NCBI GenBank assembly: GCA_964648115.1
Contig: CAZYME010000009.1
Coordinates: forward strand, 9,656-73,655
Length of the DNA: 64,000 bases
DNA from: CAZYME01 sp964648115
Lineage (GTDB): Bacteria > Pseudomonadota > Gammaproteobacteria > Legionellales > Legionellaceae
Direction of reading: 5' to 3'
The stretch's first letter is position 1; each line of letters opens with the position of its first letter. This document shows positions 32,981-41,405 of the stretch, one piece after another. The notes beneath the pieces were generated by a model. That model made no database searches. It saw only the letters and a program-made list of their open reading frames with translations, and was not told the origin of the DNA. A program made the translations under genes and the position numbers.

Positions 32981-34633
32981 TTAGCTCCTTGTTTTACGGT
33001 TAATAAACGCCACGAGCCCACCAACCATCGCCGTACCCAGAGCTATAATAGCCATCTTTTGATGATCCACCAAATGGACATAACTTACTCCAGCAAACAC
33101 CAGCATAACCATAAAAACACCTGCACCAAGCCCTTTATACCAAGAGTGGTGGGCCACAGACTGTAACTCTTGCACCTCTTTCCTTCCAAGTGCCGCAGAT
33201 TTCTGCGTTTTCATAAGCGTTAATACGTCGTTAAATAATCGTGGCATATGCGGCAACTGCTCAACTAAAAAGGGAATATTTTCACGCAAATGCCTAATAA
33301 ATGCCTTCGGCCCCAATTGTTCGCGTAACCATTTCTCTAAAAAGGGTTTAGCAGTGCCCCACAGATCCAAATCCGGGCATAACTGTCGACCCAGCCCCTC
33401 TACAGCAAGCAAGGTTTTTTGCAATAGTACCAATTGGGGCTGCACTTCCATCTGAAAACGACGAGCGACCTGAAATAATTTCATGACTAATAAAGCAAAG
33501 GAAATATCTTTTAACGGCTTTTCAAAAATAGGCTCACAAACCGTCCGTATAGCGCTTTCAAAATCCTCTATTCGCGTATCACTAGCCACCCATCCTGATT
33601 CAACATGCAGTTGAGCCACACGCCGATAATCCCGATTAAAAAAGGCCACCAAATTTTCTGCAAGATAGCGTTTATCACTGTCATTGAGCGTGCCGATAAT
33701 GCCGAAATCAACACAAATGTATTGAGGCTCATCAGGGGTTAACATGGATACAAAAATATTTCCAGGATGCATGTCAGCATGGAAAAAACAATCGCGAAAC
33801 ACTTGTGTAAAAAAAATCTCCAAACCACGCTCAGCAAGCTTCTTGATGTTTATCCCATATTCTTGCAAGGTGGGAATGTCGGTGACAGGAATACCGTAAA
33901 TACGCTCCATGACCAATACATTGTCACAGACATAATCCCAATATATTTCAGGAACATACAGCAATGGCGAATGATGAAAATTGCGCCGTAACTGCCCACC
34001 ATTTGCTGCCTCACGCTGCAAATCAAGCTCATCAAAAAGAGTGCGCTCAAATTCTTGCACTATCTCCTTAGGCTTAAAACGCTTACTCTCAGGCCAATAG
34101 CGATCAGCAAGGCCTGCAATTGTATACAAAATAGCTATATCCTGCTCGATAATCTTTCTCATGTTAGGGCGCAGGATTTTAACTACAACATCTTCACCGC
34201 TTTCCAAGGTTGCAGCATGCACTTGCGCCATGGAAGCAGATGCTAAGGCTTGAGCATCAAAATGAGCGAATACATCAAAAGCAGAACGACCAAAAGCGGC
34301 CTCAATAATAGCCAGCGCCTTATCACTAGCAAAAGGTGGCACTCTATCTTGTAATTTACACAGCTCAACGGCGATATCGGGGGGTAAAACATCGGGGCGT
34401 GTCGATAAAGCTTGGCCAAATTTGATAAAAATGGGCCCGAGTTCTTCTAATGTTTTTCTAAGTGCCTCTCCCCGCGTTAGTGGCTCTCGGCGAAACCAAT
34501 TCCAGGGATTCAAATAAACAATGAAACGCAGCGGTGTAAAAAGCCTAATACTAACAATGACTTGGTCGAGACCATTCTTGGCTAAAATATAATTAATATG
34601 AAATAGCCGCAACAATTGCTTAATACGCTTCAT
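32981..34633 (-). CDS. ubiB: UbiB protein-kinase-like factor of ubiquinone biosynthesis
   Basis: 550 residues, ADCK/UbiB atypical kinase-like family needed for coenzyme Q synthesis. 'LGPIFIKFGQALSTRPD' holds the KxGQ motif, followed by a glycine-less 'ALASASMAQVHAA' (A-rich loop), 'VVVKILRP' (Lys), 'FHADMHPGNIF' and 'CVDFGIIGTL' (the DFG). Two hydrophobic helices end the protein ('GVFMVMLVFAGVSYV', 'MAIIALGTAMVGGLVAFI'). Start overlaps the ubiJ stop by four bases. Confidence 0.96.
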   Translation of the reverse strand: MKRIKQLLRLFHINYILAKNGLDQVIVSIRLFTPLRFIVYLNPWNWFRREPLTRGEALRKTLEELGPIFIKFGQALSTRPDVLPPDIAVELCKLQDRVPPFASDKALAIIEAAFGRSAFDVFAHFDAQALASASMAQVHAATLESGEDVVVKILRPNMRKIIEQDIAILYTIAGLADRYWPESKRFKPKEIVQEFERTLFDELDLQREAANGGQLRRNFHHSPLLYVPEIYWDYVCDNVLVMERIYGIPVTDIPTLQEYGINIKKLAERGLEIFFTQVFRDCFFHADMHPGNIFVSMLTPDEPQYICVDFGIIGTLNDSDKRYLAENLVAFFNRDYRRVAQLHVESGWVASDTRIEDFESAIRTVCEPIFEKPLKDISFALLVMKLFQVARRFQMEVQPQLVLLQKTLLAVEGLGRQLCPDLDLWGTAKPFLEKWLREQLGPKAFIRHLRENIPFLVEQLPHMPRLFNDVLTLMKTQKSAALGRKEVQELQSVAHHSWYKGLGAGVFMVMLVFAGVSYVHLVDHQKMAIIALGTAMVGGLVAFINRKTRS

Positions 34634-35244
34634 TTGGAGTCATTCTCCAACAGTTGGTTGACATGTGCGGTCAGCCGCTCAACACTGAGTGATAACGCAT
34701 CCACATCTTTGAAAAAATCATCTATCTCTTCTCTGGGTGGAAACACTCGTAATTCTTCTTGTAGATATTCCGTCAAATTATGACGCATGGAGTGGCTTAT
34801 TTGGCGCTTAAACGCCATGCCTTGTCGAAAGAAAGAACCCACCTGATACGCCACTACATCCCCAGTGAAGCGTGCTAAATGCCCCTCCCAATCAATATCT
34901 ATTTCATCAAATAATTTTTTGACATTCTGGCCCAATTCAACATCGCCTGTGATGCTGATATCGTCATTAAATAGCGAGCGCGTCTTTGATGCCGGCAACA
35001 AGCTCAGTCGAATTAACCCCAACGGGCTGCTGCGAATAATCGTGTCAGCAAGGCCGTCATTTTCGACATGTAGATGCAATTCTTGCCCCGCAAAGTGTAT
35101 GAAAAAATTCACATTTAGTGGACTGATGATAATTTCCAATACCTTACCATCAAGAGCTTGCATTTTAGCTGGCATAGATTCGTCAAGCGACAAAGCGTGG
35201 TTAATCGCCTTTTGCAAAACTGCTAACGAATATTTTTTTATCAT
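34630..35244 (-). CDS. ubiJ: Ubiquinone biosynthesis accessory factor UbiJ
   Basis: 204 residues, SCP2-domain protein (about residues 15-110, 'LPASKTRSLFNDDISITGDV') that scaffolds the soluble Ubi metabolon and binds its lipid intermediates; the C-terminal coiled helix 'FKDVDALSLSVERLTAHVN' is typical. ATG 35244 with GAGAG just upstream starts eight bases after the ubiE stop and is preferred over an earlier start inside ubiE. It lies between ubiE and ubiB as in E. coli. Confidence 0.92.
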   Translation of the reverse strand: MIKKYSLAVLQKAINHALSLDESMPAKMQALDGKVLEIIISPLNVNFFIHFAGQELHLHVENDGLADTIIRSSPLGLIRLSLLPASKTRSLFNDDISITGDVELGQNVKKLFDEIDIDWEGHLARFTGDVVAYQVGSFFRQGMAFKRQISHSMRHNLTEYLQEELRVFPPREEIDDFFKDVDALSLSVERLTAHVNQLLENDSK

Positions 35245-35251
35245 TACACTC

Positions 35252-36001
35252 TCAATATTTATGGGCAATGTGCAGGGCAACAATACCACCGCTTAAATTA
35301 TGATAATAGCAATCCTCAAATCCCGCTTGTTCAATGAGCAACTTTAGTTCATCTTGTGATGGATGCATACGAATCGACTCAGCAAGATATTGATAGCTTG
35401 CCGCATCTTGGGCAAATAAACGACCGATATGGGGCAATACATTAAACGAGTACCAATCATAGACTGGCTTTAAGCCGGGCAAAGCAGGTGTTGAGAATTC
35501 AAGCACCATAACCTTGCCACCTGGTCGACATACTCTAAACATCGATCGCAGCGCCGCGGCTTTGTCGGTAACATTACGCAAACCAAAAGCAATCGTGATG
35601 CAATCAAACCGATTATCGACAAAAGGCAAGCTCTGGGCATTGGCTTGAACGTAATTGATATTGCTATATAACCCTTCATCTAGCAGGCGATCGCGCCCCA
35701 CAGCTAGCATAGCAGCGTTAATATCGGCTAAAACGACGTGTCCTGCTGGGCCCACCTTTTGACAAAACATGCGTGTCAAATCACCACTACCACCGGCTAA
35801 ATCAAGCACCTGTTGTCCTGGCCGCACACGGCTCAGTTCAATAGTAAAACGTTTCCATAGACGATGAATGCCAACCGACATCAAATCATTCATTAGGTCG
35901 TAATTTTTTGCTACAGAATGAAAAACGGCGCCAACTTTCTTTTCTTTCTCATCCCACGGCACGGATTCAAAACCAAAGTGCGTGTTTTTGGGAGCGGTCA
36001 T
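35252..36001 (-). CDS. ubiE: Ubiquinone/menaquinone biosynthesis C-methyltransferase
   Basis: 249 residues, SAM-dependent C-methylation of the benzoquinol ring. 'YDLMNDLMSVGIHRLWKRF' and 'VLDLAGGSGDLTRMF' (SAM motif I, with D-L-A-G-G as in UbiE) plus 'NRFDCITIAFGLRNVTDK' and 'RVCRPGGKVMVLEFS' are the two PROSITE-type signatures. First gene of the ubiE-ubiJ-ubiB-tatA-tatB operon. Confidence 0.97.
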   Translation of the reverse strand: MTAPKNTHFGFESVPWDEKEKKVGAVFHSVAKNYDLMNDLMSVGIHRLWKRFTIELSRVRPGQQVLDLAGGSGDLTRMFCQKVGPAGHVVLADINAAMLAVGRDRLLDEGLYSNINYVQANAQSLPFVDNRFDCITIAFGLRNVTDKAAALRSMFRVCRPGGKVMVLEFSTPALPGLKPVYDWYSFNVLPHIGRLFAQDAASYQYLAESIRMHPSQDELKLLIEQAGFEDCYYHNLSGGIVALHIAHKY

Positions 36002-36083
36002 TGTATACAGTTGTGGTTATAGATGGTGGTTTATATTAACCGATAATGAGGATTATACCCAACTCTCATATGAGTAAATTGTA

Positions 36084-36226
36084 TCCCTTCGCCCCGCGAG
36101 GGGATAAGGTACCCGACAGGGCGGATGAGGGGTGATAAAAAACCTATAAAAAAATGTATTTTTTGATTTAGTCTACCCTCACCTTCCCTGTCGGCCATCC
36201 TCTCCCATTAATGGAAGAGGAACCTA
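36084..36226. repeat. Dispersed palindromic repeat, family C (full length, reverse orientation)
   Basis: Contains ccccgcgaggggataagg, 'acccgacagggcggatgagg', an AT-rich centre and 'ctctcccattaatgg' in the order opposite to the copy at 2798-2946, to which it matches over nearly its whole length. It occupies the gap between ubiE and the small acidic secreted protein, next to whose stop it ends. Confidence 0.83.
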
Positions 36227-36231
36227 CGATT

Positions 36232-36495
36232 TTATGACTTCCCAGGAGTCATGCTTGTATCATCCGCCTCTGGATCTTTATCGTTTGCTGGGTCACCTTC
36301 ATCCACCGTATCGATATCATCTCCGCTGCCATTATCTACCTTCTCTGAATCATTTTTGGTAGGGGACGGTTGTCCTGTAGCAGCTGGCTGAGCCTCAGCA
36401 GCGGGAGCTTGTGGCGGCGACTTTTGGCCAGAAACCGCATGAACTAGCATCGAAGCACCAAATAACGCTACTAATAAAACGATTACCTTTTTCAT
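36232..36495 (-). CDS. Small secreted acidic disordered protein
   Basis: 87 residues: signal peptide 1-20 (MKK, hydrophobic core, V-H-A), then an Ala/Pro/Gln-rich stretch and an Asp/Glu-rich tail (VDNGSGDDIDTVDEGDPAND). No family recognised; it is likely unstructured in the periplasm. GGAGAAGCAATG gives a good ribosome site. Confidence 0.65.
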   Translation of the reverse strand: MKKVIVLLVALFGASMLVHAVSGQKSPPQAPAAEAQPAATGQPSPTKNDSEKVDNGSGDDIDTVDEGDPANDKDPEADDTSMTPGKS

Positions 36496-36579
36496 TGCTT
36501 CTCCAATAACATCTTGTAATAAGGATTAATGGCCTAGTTGTATAATTTATACAAGCACTCGTCAAGATCAGAGCTAGCT

Positions 36580-37017
36580 TTATTTCTCTACTAGCAATTG
36601 ACGACAAGCTTGAAGATAAGCCGCTTCATCCGGCATACCTTGATTGCGTTGTGCCTGCCATAAACATTCTGCAAGATATTCTATAAGTAAGTGCTCAACC
36701 TTAAGAGGGTCCGTATATTTATTTAACAATTTACGATAAATACTTGTTATACCTGCTGGCCTATCGGTAGCTATCTGATCGCGAACCGCTAAATGCAGGC
36801 CCATATGTAAAAAAGGATTGGTTTGCCCAAGCTCTGGGAAATACGCCTGATCATGGGCAGAACCATCTACCTCTAGTAAAGCGTGGTACTCCGGGTGCAT
36901 GATGATAACATCAACAATTTGCTTCTCTAAAGGCTGAAGTGGTTGGTTTTGCCGATGTTTCCACCAGCTTAAGAAAAACAACTGCCGAGTATCTTGAACG
37001 TTATCACTGTAAAACAT
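36580..37017 (-). CDS. DUF1841 family protein
   Basis: 145 residues from ATG 37017; M-F-Y-S-D...'FFLSWWKHRQNQPLQPLEKQ' and 'IIMHPEYHALLE' with 'NPFLHMGLHLAVRDQ' match DUF1841, a cytoplasmic family of unknown role common in beta- and gammaproteobacteria. An ATG three codons earlier is possible. Monocistronic. Confidence 0.85.
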   Translation of the reverse strand: MFYSDNVQDTRQLFFLSWWKHRQNQPLQPLEKQIVDVIIMHPEYHALLEVDGSAHDQAYFPELGQTNPFLHMGLHLAVRDQIATDRPAGITSIYRKLLNKYTDPLKVEHLLIEYLAECLWQAQRNQGMPDEAAYLQACRQLLVEK

Positions 37018-37189
37018 AATCTGCACTTTTGGGTAGTAAAGATCGCGAGTCTAGCGCATCTGCTTAGAGTCCTGCAAAAATAATTCATATTGACAATGCT
37101 ACGCAGCTTGTGCGATATTTTCGCTGCGAGGTTGGACTTGCTATGTGTCATTCCACTGGGTCAATTGGCGACACACTGATTGGCCCTTT

Positions 37190-37807
37190 CTAAATACCTA
37201 CTCCAAATTGGCTGTACGCTAGCTTTATACTTAAAGAAATCATCAATATACCGCCGCAACCCTCTACGCGACGCCAAACGTTTGGGCGAGCTAATATGTT
37301 AGAAAAGTAATGCGCGGTCAGCGTTAATGCGGTAAACCATAATAAACTCGAGGTCAGCACTCCAAGCAAAAAAACGTGCTCATGACCAGGAAACTGCCCG
37401 CTCCCGCCACCAATGAGGACGAGTGAATCGATAATAGCGTGTGGATTCAATAAACTAAATCCCAATGCCAGCATAATAATTTGCCAGCGTGTCATGCGAA
37501 GTTGTTCTTGAGCTACTGCTGGGGGTTGCTTGCTAAATGCTTGCTTTAAAGCGCTAGCTCCGTAATACAATAAAAACAATACCCCAAACCACGTTAGTCC
37601 TATTCTGAAGTTTGCATGCGTCTCTAACAACCCGCGCAAACCAACCACACTTGAAATAATCAACACCGTATCGCAAAAAAAGCATGTAATAGCCGATAGC
37701 ACAGCGTGTTTACGCATCGCACCCTGGCGTATTAAAAAAATATTTTGTGGCCCTAAAGCGGTAATGAGAGACAAGCCCAGTAGAAGACCATTGAGGTAAA
37801 TTGGCAT
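37190..37807 (-). CDS. argO: LysE/ArgO-type amino-acid exporter
   Basis: 205 residues, six hydrophobic segments. 'ITALGPQNIFLIRQGAMRKH' near the N-terminus and 'LGFSLLNPHAIIDSLVLIGG' are the LysE/ArgO signatures (N-P-x-x-x-x-D). Exports basic amino acids, arginine or lysine. A TATAAT sequence at 37841-37846 on the coding strand is a good -10 candidate about 35 bases before the ATG. Confidence 0.88.
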   Translation of the reverse strand: MPIYLNGLLLGLSLITALGPQNIFLIRQGAMRKHAVLSAITCFFCDTVLIISSVVGLRGLLETHANFRIGLTWFGVLFLLYYGASALKQAFSKQPPAVAQEQLRMTRWQIIMLALGFSLLNPHAIIDSLVLIGGGSGQFPGHEHVFLLGVLTSSLLWFTALTLTAHYFSNILARPNVWRRVEGCGGILMISLSIKLAYSQFGVGI

Positions 37808-37938
37808 AATAATAGCTCAATTTTGATACAAAGTGTGCGCATTATAGCAAATTTTGCAACGATTTGGAAATATTTTTAACAGCCTCTTCGGTAACATGAA
37901 TTATGATGCAACGGGCAGGCAAGAAAAGACACCCCACT

Positions 37939-38012
37939 ACCCGGCTGCAGCTGCGCATCAAGCAGGCTACGATCTGCGTGATAACGATCGTAGCCTGGAT
38001 GGCTGAAGGACC
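37939..38012. repeat. Dispersed repeat, family G
   Basis: Contains the palindrome ggctacgatctgcgtgataa continuing to cgatcgtagcc (37966-37995), flanked by 'cccggctgc' and 'ccgccgga'. A second copy with the same gataacgatcg centre is at 47089-47172. It occupies part of the 228-bp gap between argO and the Rieske gene. Confidence 0.7.
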
Positions 38013-38034
38013 GCCGGATTTTCTTAACTAACTT

Positions 38035-38403
38035 TTAACCGCACTTTAAATCAATAAAAACCTGCTCGTTATCTATCTTTGTAGGATAAATACGCAATTC
38101 TTTAGGCTTAGATACTTTGCCTAACAAGGCTCCTAATGCTGGTGGCCAAGGAGACCAACATTTAATCTCACCCGTTTTTAAATCAAACGCACTTTTATGA
38201 AAAGGACAAACCAAAGCGTTATCATCAGTGATCTTGCCCTTAGCTAGAGGCAACTTCAGATGAGGACACTGTGCTTGAACCGCATATATTTGCTCATCAT
38301 GCAAAATAAATAGAATTTTATGCCCATCAATGACAACTGTTTCGCGATTGTTTTGTTGTAACTGATTTAAGTTAATTGCGGGTTTCCAGGCCATAAGATT
38401 CAC
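38035..38403 (-). CDS. Rieske [2Fe-2S] ferredoxin-like protein
   Basis: 122 residues, soluble. 'VQAQCPHLKLPL' (C-P-H) and 'ALVCPFHKSAFDLKTGE' (C-P-F-H) supply the two Cys and two His ligands of a Rieske cluster. It lacks a membrane anchor and the disulfide cysteines of bc1-type Rieske proteins, so it resembles the ferredoxin components of oxygenases and similar small Rieske proteins. No partner gene adjoins it. Confidence 0.88.
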   Translation of the reverse strand: MNLMAWKPAINLNQLQQNNRETVVIDGHKILFILHDEQIYAVQAQCPHLKLPLAKGKITDDNALVCPFHKSAFDLKTGEIKCWSPWPPALGALLGKVSKPKELRIYPTKIDNEQVFIDLKCG

Positions 38404-38541
38404 CTTATAAATTTTTAATAGCGACGGGCGTCATCATAACAGTGATGTCTTATATTGCAAGTTGCTGCATGAGGAGTATAAAATGCGGGGTTTGCTATAT
38501 CCTGCCAGTGGTTATCAAATATAGTAGTTTAAGGAGGGAGC

Positions 38542-40089
38542 GTGGGCTCTTTGTTAAGAAACAATGCGGTATTACTATTTGTTGTAGCAGTACTGACCGT
38601 CTGCACGTCATTATATGCATATGCCGCGGAAATCGGTAACCATAAACTGGTCGAGCCGTTGCTTGATGGGTATTACCCCACCTATCCACCCACAGCCCCA
38701 GCCAGTGGCGATCAAGAAACCTTGATAAAACGTGGTGAATATTTATCAAGAATAGGTGACTGTATATCCTGTCATACCAATGTGAAAGGCGGCACCCCCG
38801 CTTATGCAGGTGGGTTGGCTATCGACACACCGTTCGGCACCTTCTACACTCCAAATATTACACCTGACAAAAAGACCGGGATTGGTAACTGGACCGAAGA
38901 GGATTTTCTTCGTGCCCTAAAAGAAGGACGGGATCCCAAAGGCCGCAATTATTTCCCTGTATTTCCGTATGTTTACTTCTCCAATATAACAGATGATGAT
39001 GCGCGGGCTCTGTATACCTATTTCATGAGCATCCCAGCTGTAGAGTTAAAGAACAAACCTTTACCGTTCCCCTTTAACGTACCGGGAGCACGCTTTACAC
39101 TGTGGGGCTGGAATTTGTTATTTTTCTACCCAGCTCCAGATTTAGAATATAACCCCGATGAATCAGCTCAGTGGAATCGCGGCAAATACATTGTAGATGG
39201 CCTTGGCCACTGCAGTATGTGTCATACCCCTTTGAATATTTTCGGTGCGCCTAAAGACCGGTTTTATTTGACCGGTGGGTTTATCGATGGTTTTTGGGCG
39301 CCAAACATTACTAAATACGGTCTACACTCTGCAAATCGCTATGATGTGGCAGATGTGTTCGCGCATGGTGAGTTAATCAACAGAGCAGGGCCCGTCTCCG
39401 GTCCTATGGCTGAAGTTAATCACAACAGCCTCAGTTACCTAACAGAAGCCGATCACCTAGCAATTGCGACTTACTTGAAAAGCGTTGTCAGTGAGGAGCC
39501 CCTAGGCGTTGCTCCTTCTGAACAACAACCGACTCTAAAACGAGGCAAACAGGTGTATGTAAACGCATGTATTATTTGTCATCAAAATGGGGAGATGTCT
39601 GCGCCTCGTATTGGCAATGGCTCAAATTGGTACTTGCGACTCAAGGCTAGTGGTTTAACGGGCCTCTATCGCCATACCATTAACGGCTATAATAGTATGC
39701 CCGTGAAGGGAGCTTGCGTGACATGCTCTGACAATGACCTTATTGCAGCTGTTGATTACATCCTTAACAAATCATTATCACGCTCACAGTGGTTAGACGT
39801 TGAGTCAGGCCGCGCCAAAAAATATCCTTCAAGCGGTAAAGATATATACAATGAAAGCTGCAGCGTTTGCCACAATGAAGGTAAGCTAGGCGCGCCTAAA
39901 ATTGGCGATAAAGAGGCTTGGAAGCCTTTGATAGCTCAAAATGTCGATGTGTTAGTTGAAAATACCATTAAAGGGAAAGAGCACCCCCAAAACGGTGGCT
40001 GTGAACAATGTACTACTGGCGAAGTAATCGATGCCATTAAATACATCATTAGCCAATCCAAAACTGAGGGCAATTTTTCATTGTGGTAA
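38542..40089 (+). CDS. Tetraheme cytochrome c fusion upstream of the cytochrome oxidase genes
   Basis: 515 residues with a signal peptide (to about residue 29). Four heme-attachment sites: CISCH (74-78), CSMCH (224-228), CIICH (343-347) and CSVCH (440-444). The first two are in alcohol/gluconate dehydrogenase-type cytochrome domains ('GEYLSRIGDCISCHTN', 'FGTFYTPNITPDKKTGIGNW'). The last two are cytochrome c5-like, each with the extra Cys pair (CVTC, CEQC). The third has the Met ligand in 'MPVKGAC'; the fourth reads 'EHPQNGGC', so its Met is missing. It probably feeds electrons to the oxidase encoded next. Confidence 0.88.
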   Translation: MGSLLRNNAVLLFVVAVLTVCTSLYAYAAEIGNHKLVEPLLDGYYPTYPPTAPASGDQETLIKRGEYLSRIGDCISCHTNVKGGTPAYAGGLAIDTPFGTFYTPNITPDKKTGIGNWTEEDFLRALKEGRDPKGRNYFPVFPYVYFSNITDDDARALYTYFMSIPAVELKNKPLPFPFNVPGARFTLWGWNLLFFYPAPDLEYNPDESAQWNRGKYIVDGLGHCSMCHTPLNIFGAPKDRFYLTGGFIDGFWAPNITKYGLHSANRYDVADVFAHGELINRAGPVSGPMAEVNHNSLSYLTEADHLAIATYLKSVVSEEPLGVAPSEQQPTLKRGKQVYVNACIICHQNGEMSAPRIGNGSNWYLRLKASGLTGLYRHTINGYNSMPVKGACVTCSDNDLIAAVDYILNKSLSRSQWLDVESGRAKKYPSSGKDIYNESCSVCHNEGKLGAPKIGDKEAWKPLIAQNVDVLVENTIKGKEHPQNGGCEQCTTGEVIDAIKYIISQSKTEGNFSLW

Positions 40090-40199
40090 TAAACAGAAGG
40101 ACGTGAACGCTTAATGGCTCCATTAGATTTGCTTTAGGATGACACCGTTACGTGAGCGCTTACGTAAAATGTACATAATTTAACGAGATGAGGGGTGGG

Positions 40200-41405
40200 A
40201 TGTTAAACAAGTTAAACGTCTGCAAAATAGTAACCATGCTAACAGCATTGTTACCTATGCAATCAGTATTAGCCGCTGCTGATAACTGGCAGATGAATAT
40301 GTACAAAGGGGTCACACCCCTTAGTAAAGACATGTATGATTTACATATGATAGCCATAGTCATTTGTGCAGTTATTGGCGTCATTGTTTTTGGTATTATG
40401 TTTTACTCCCTTATTCATCATCGAAAATCAAAGGGCTACACACCAGCAACTTTTCATGTTAATACCCGCTTGGAAATAATCTGGACCATCATTCCTTTTG
40501 TAATTTTAATAGGGCTAGCTATTCCTGCCACTAAAGTACTAATTCACCAGGAAGACAGTAGCGATTCTGATGTAACCATCAAAATAGTTGGCTATCAGTG
40601 GAAATGGCAATATCAATATTTAGACCAAGGCATTAGCTATTTTAGCAATCTGGCAACGCCCTATAGCCAAATTCAAAACCAACAACCCAAAGGCCAATGG
40701 TATCTGCTAGAGGTGGATAAACCGCTGGTGCTACCAATACATAAAAAAATTCGGTTTATCGTCACGTCCAATGACGTCGTGCATTCTTGGTGGGTGCCTG
40801 AACTTGGCGTAAAACGTGATGCTATCCCTGGATTTATGCACGAAGCCTGGGCCCGTATTGAAAAACCAGGGGTTTATCGAGGTCAATGCACCGAGCTTTG
40901 CGGGATCAATCATGGCTTTATGCCAATCGTAGTGGAAGCGGTTAGCGACGAAGCGTTCACCCAATGGGTTAATCAACAAACCAAAGTAGAGGATAAATAC
41001 GCAGCTACAGAAAACCAACCCGCCGCGCAAAAAACCATGACTCGCGCCGAATTGATGACCCTAGGAAGAGATAAATACAATTCAATTTGTTCCGCTTGCC
41101 ACCAAGCGAACGGAAAGGGAATCCCGCCACTGTATCCAGCGCTTAAAAATAGCTCTGTATCTATTGGAAAGCCTATATCCAGACATATTGCCTTGATATT
41201 GAACGGCGTACCTGGCTCTGCTATGCAGCCTTACAAAGACCAATTAACCGATGAAGAAATCGCAGCAATTACAACCTACGAACGTAACGCGTGGGGAAAT
41301 AATACTGATGATGTCATTCAACCGACGGATGTTGCTAATGTTCGTCGAAGTGAAATTCAACAACCCACAATGGTGAAAAAAGCTCAGCCCGGAGGTTTTC
41401 GATGA
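40200..41405 (+). CDS. coxB: Cytochrome c oxidase subunit II with fused cytochrome c domain
   Basis: 401 residues from ATG 40200 (GAGGGGTGGG upstream; a start four codons earlier is less likely). Signal, then two membrane helices; the CuA domain has 'VVHSWWVPELGVKRDAIPGF' and 'YRGQCTELCGINHGFMPI' (C...CxxxH...M), and a C-terminal cytochrome c with 'YNSICSACHQANGKGIPPLY'. This caa3-type fusion accepts electrons from the tetraheme protein or soluble cytochrome. It overlaps coxA by four bases (ATGA). Confidence 0.97.
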   Translation: MLNKLNVCKIVTMLTALLPMQSVLAAADNWQMNMYKGVTPLSKDMYDLHMIAIVICAVIGVIVFGIMFYSLIHHRKSKGYTPATFHVNTRLEIIWTIIPFVILIGLAIPATKVLIHQEDSSDSDVTIKIVGYQWKWQYQYLDQGISYFSNLATPYSQIQNQQPKGQWYLLEVDKPLVLPIHKKIRFIVTSNDVVHSWWVPELGVKRDAIPGFMHEAWARIEKPGVYRGQCTELCGINHGFMPIVVEAVSDEAFTQWVNQQTKVEDKYAATENQPAAQKTMTRAELMTLGRDKYNSICSACHQANGKGIPPLYPALKNSSVSIGKPISRHIALILNGVPGSAMQPYKDQLTDEEIAAITTYERNAWGNNTDDVIQPTDVANVRRSEIQQPTMVKKAQPGGFR

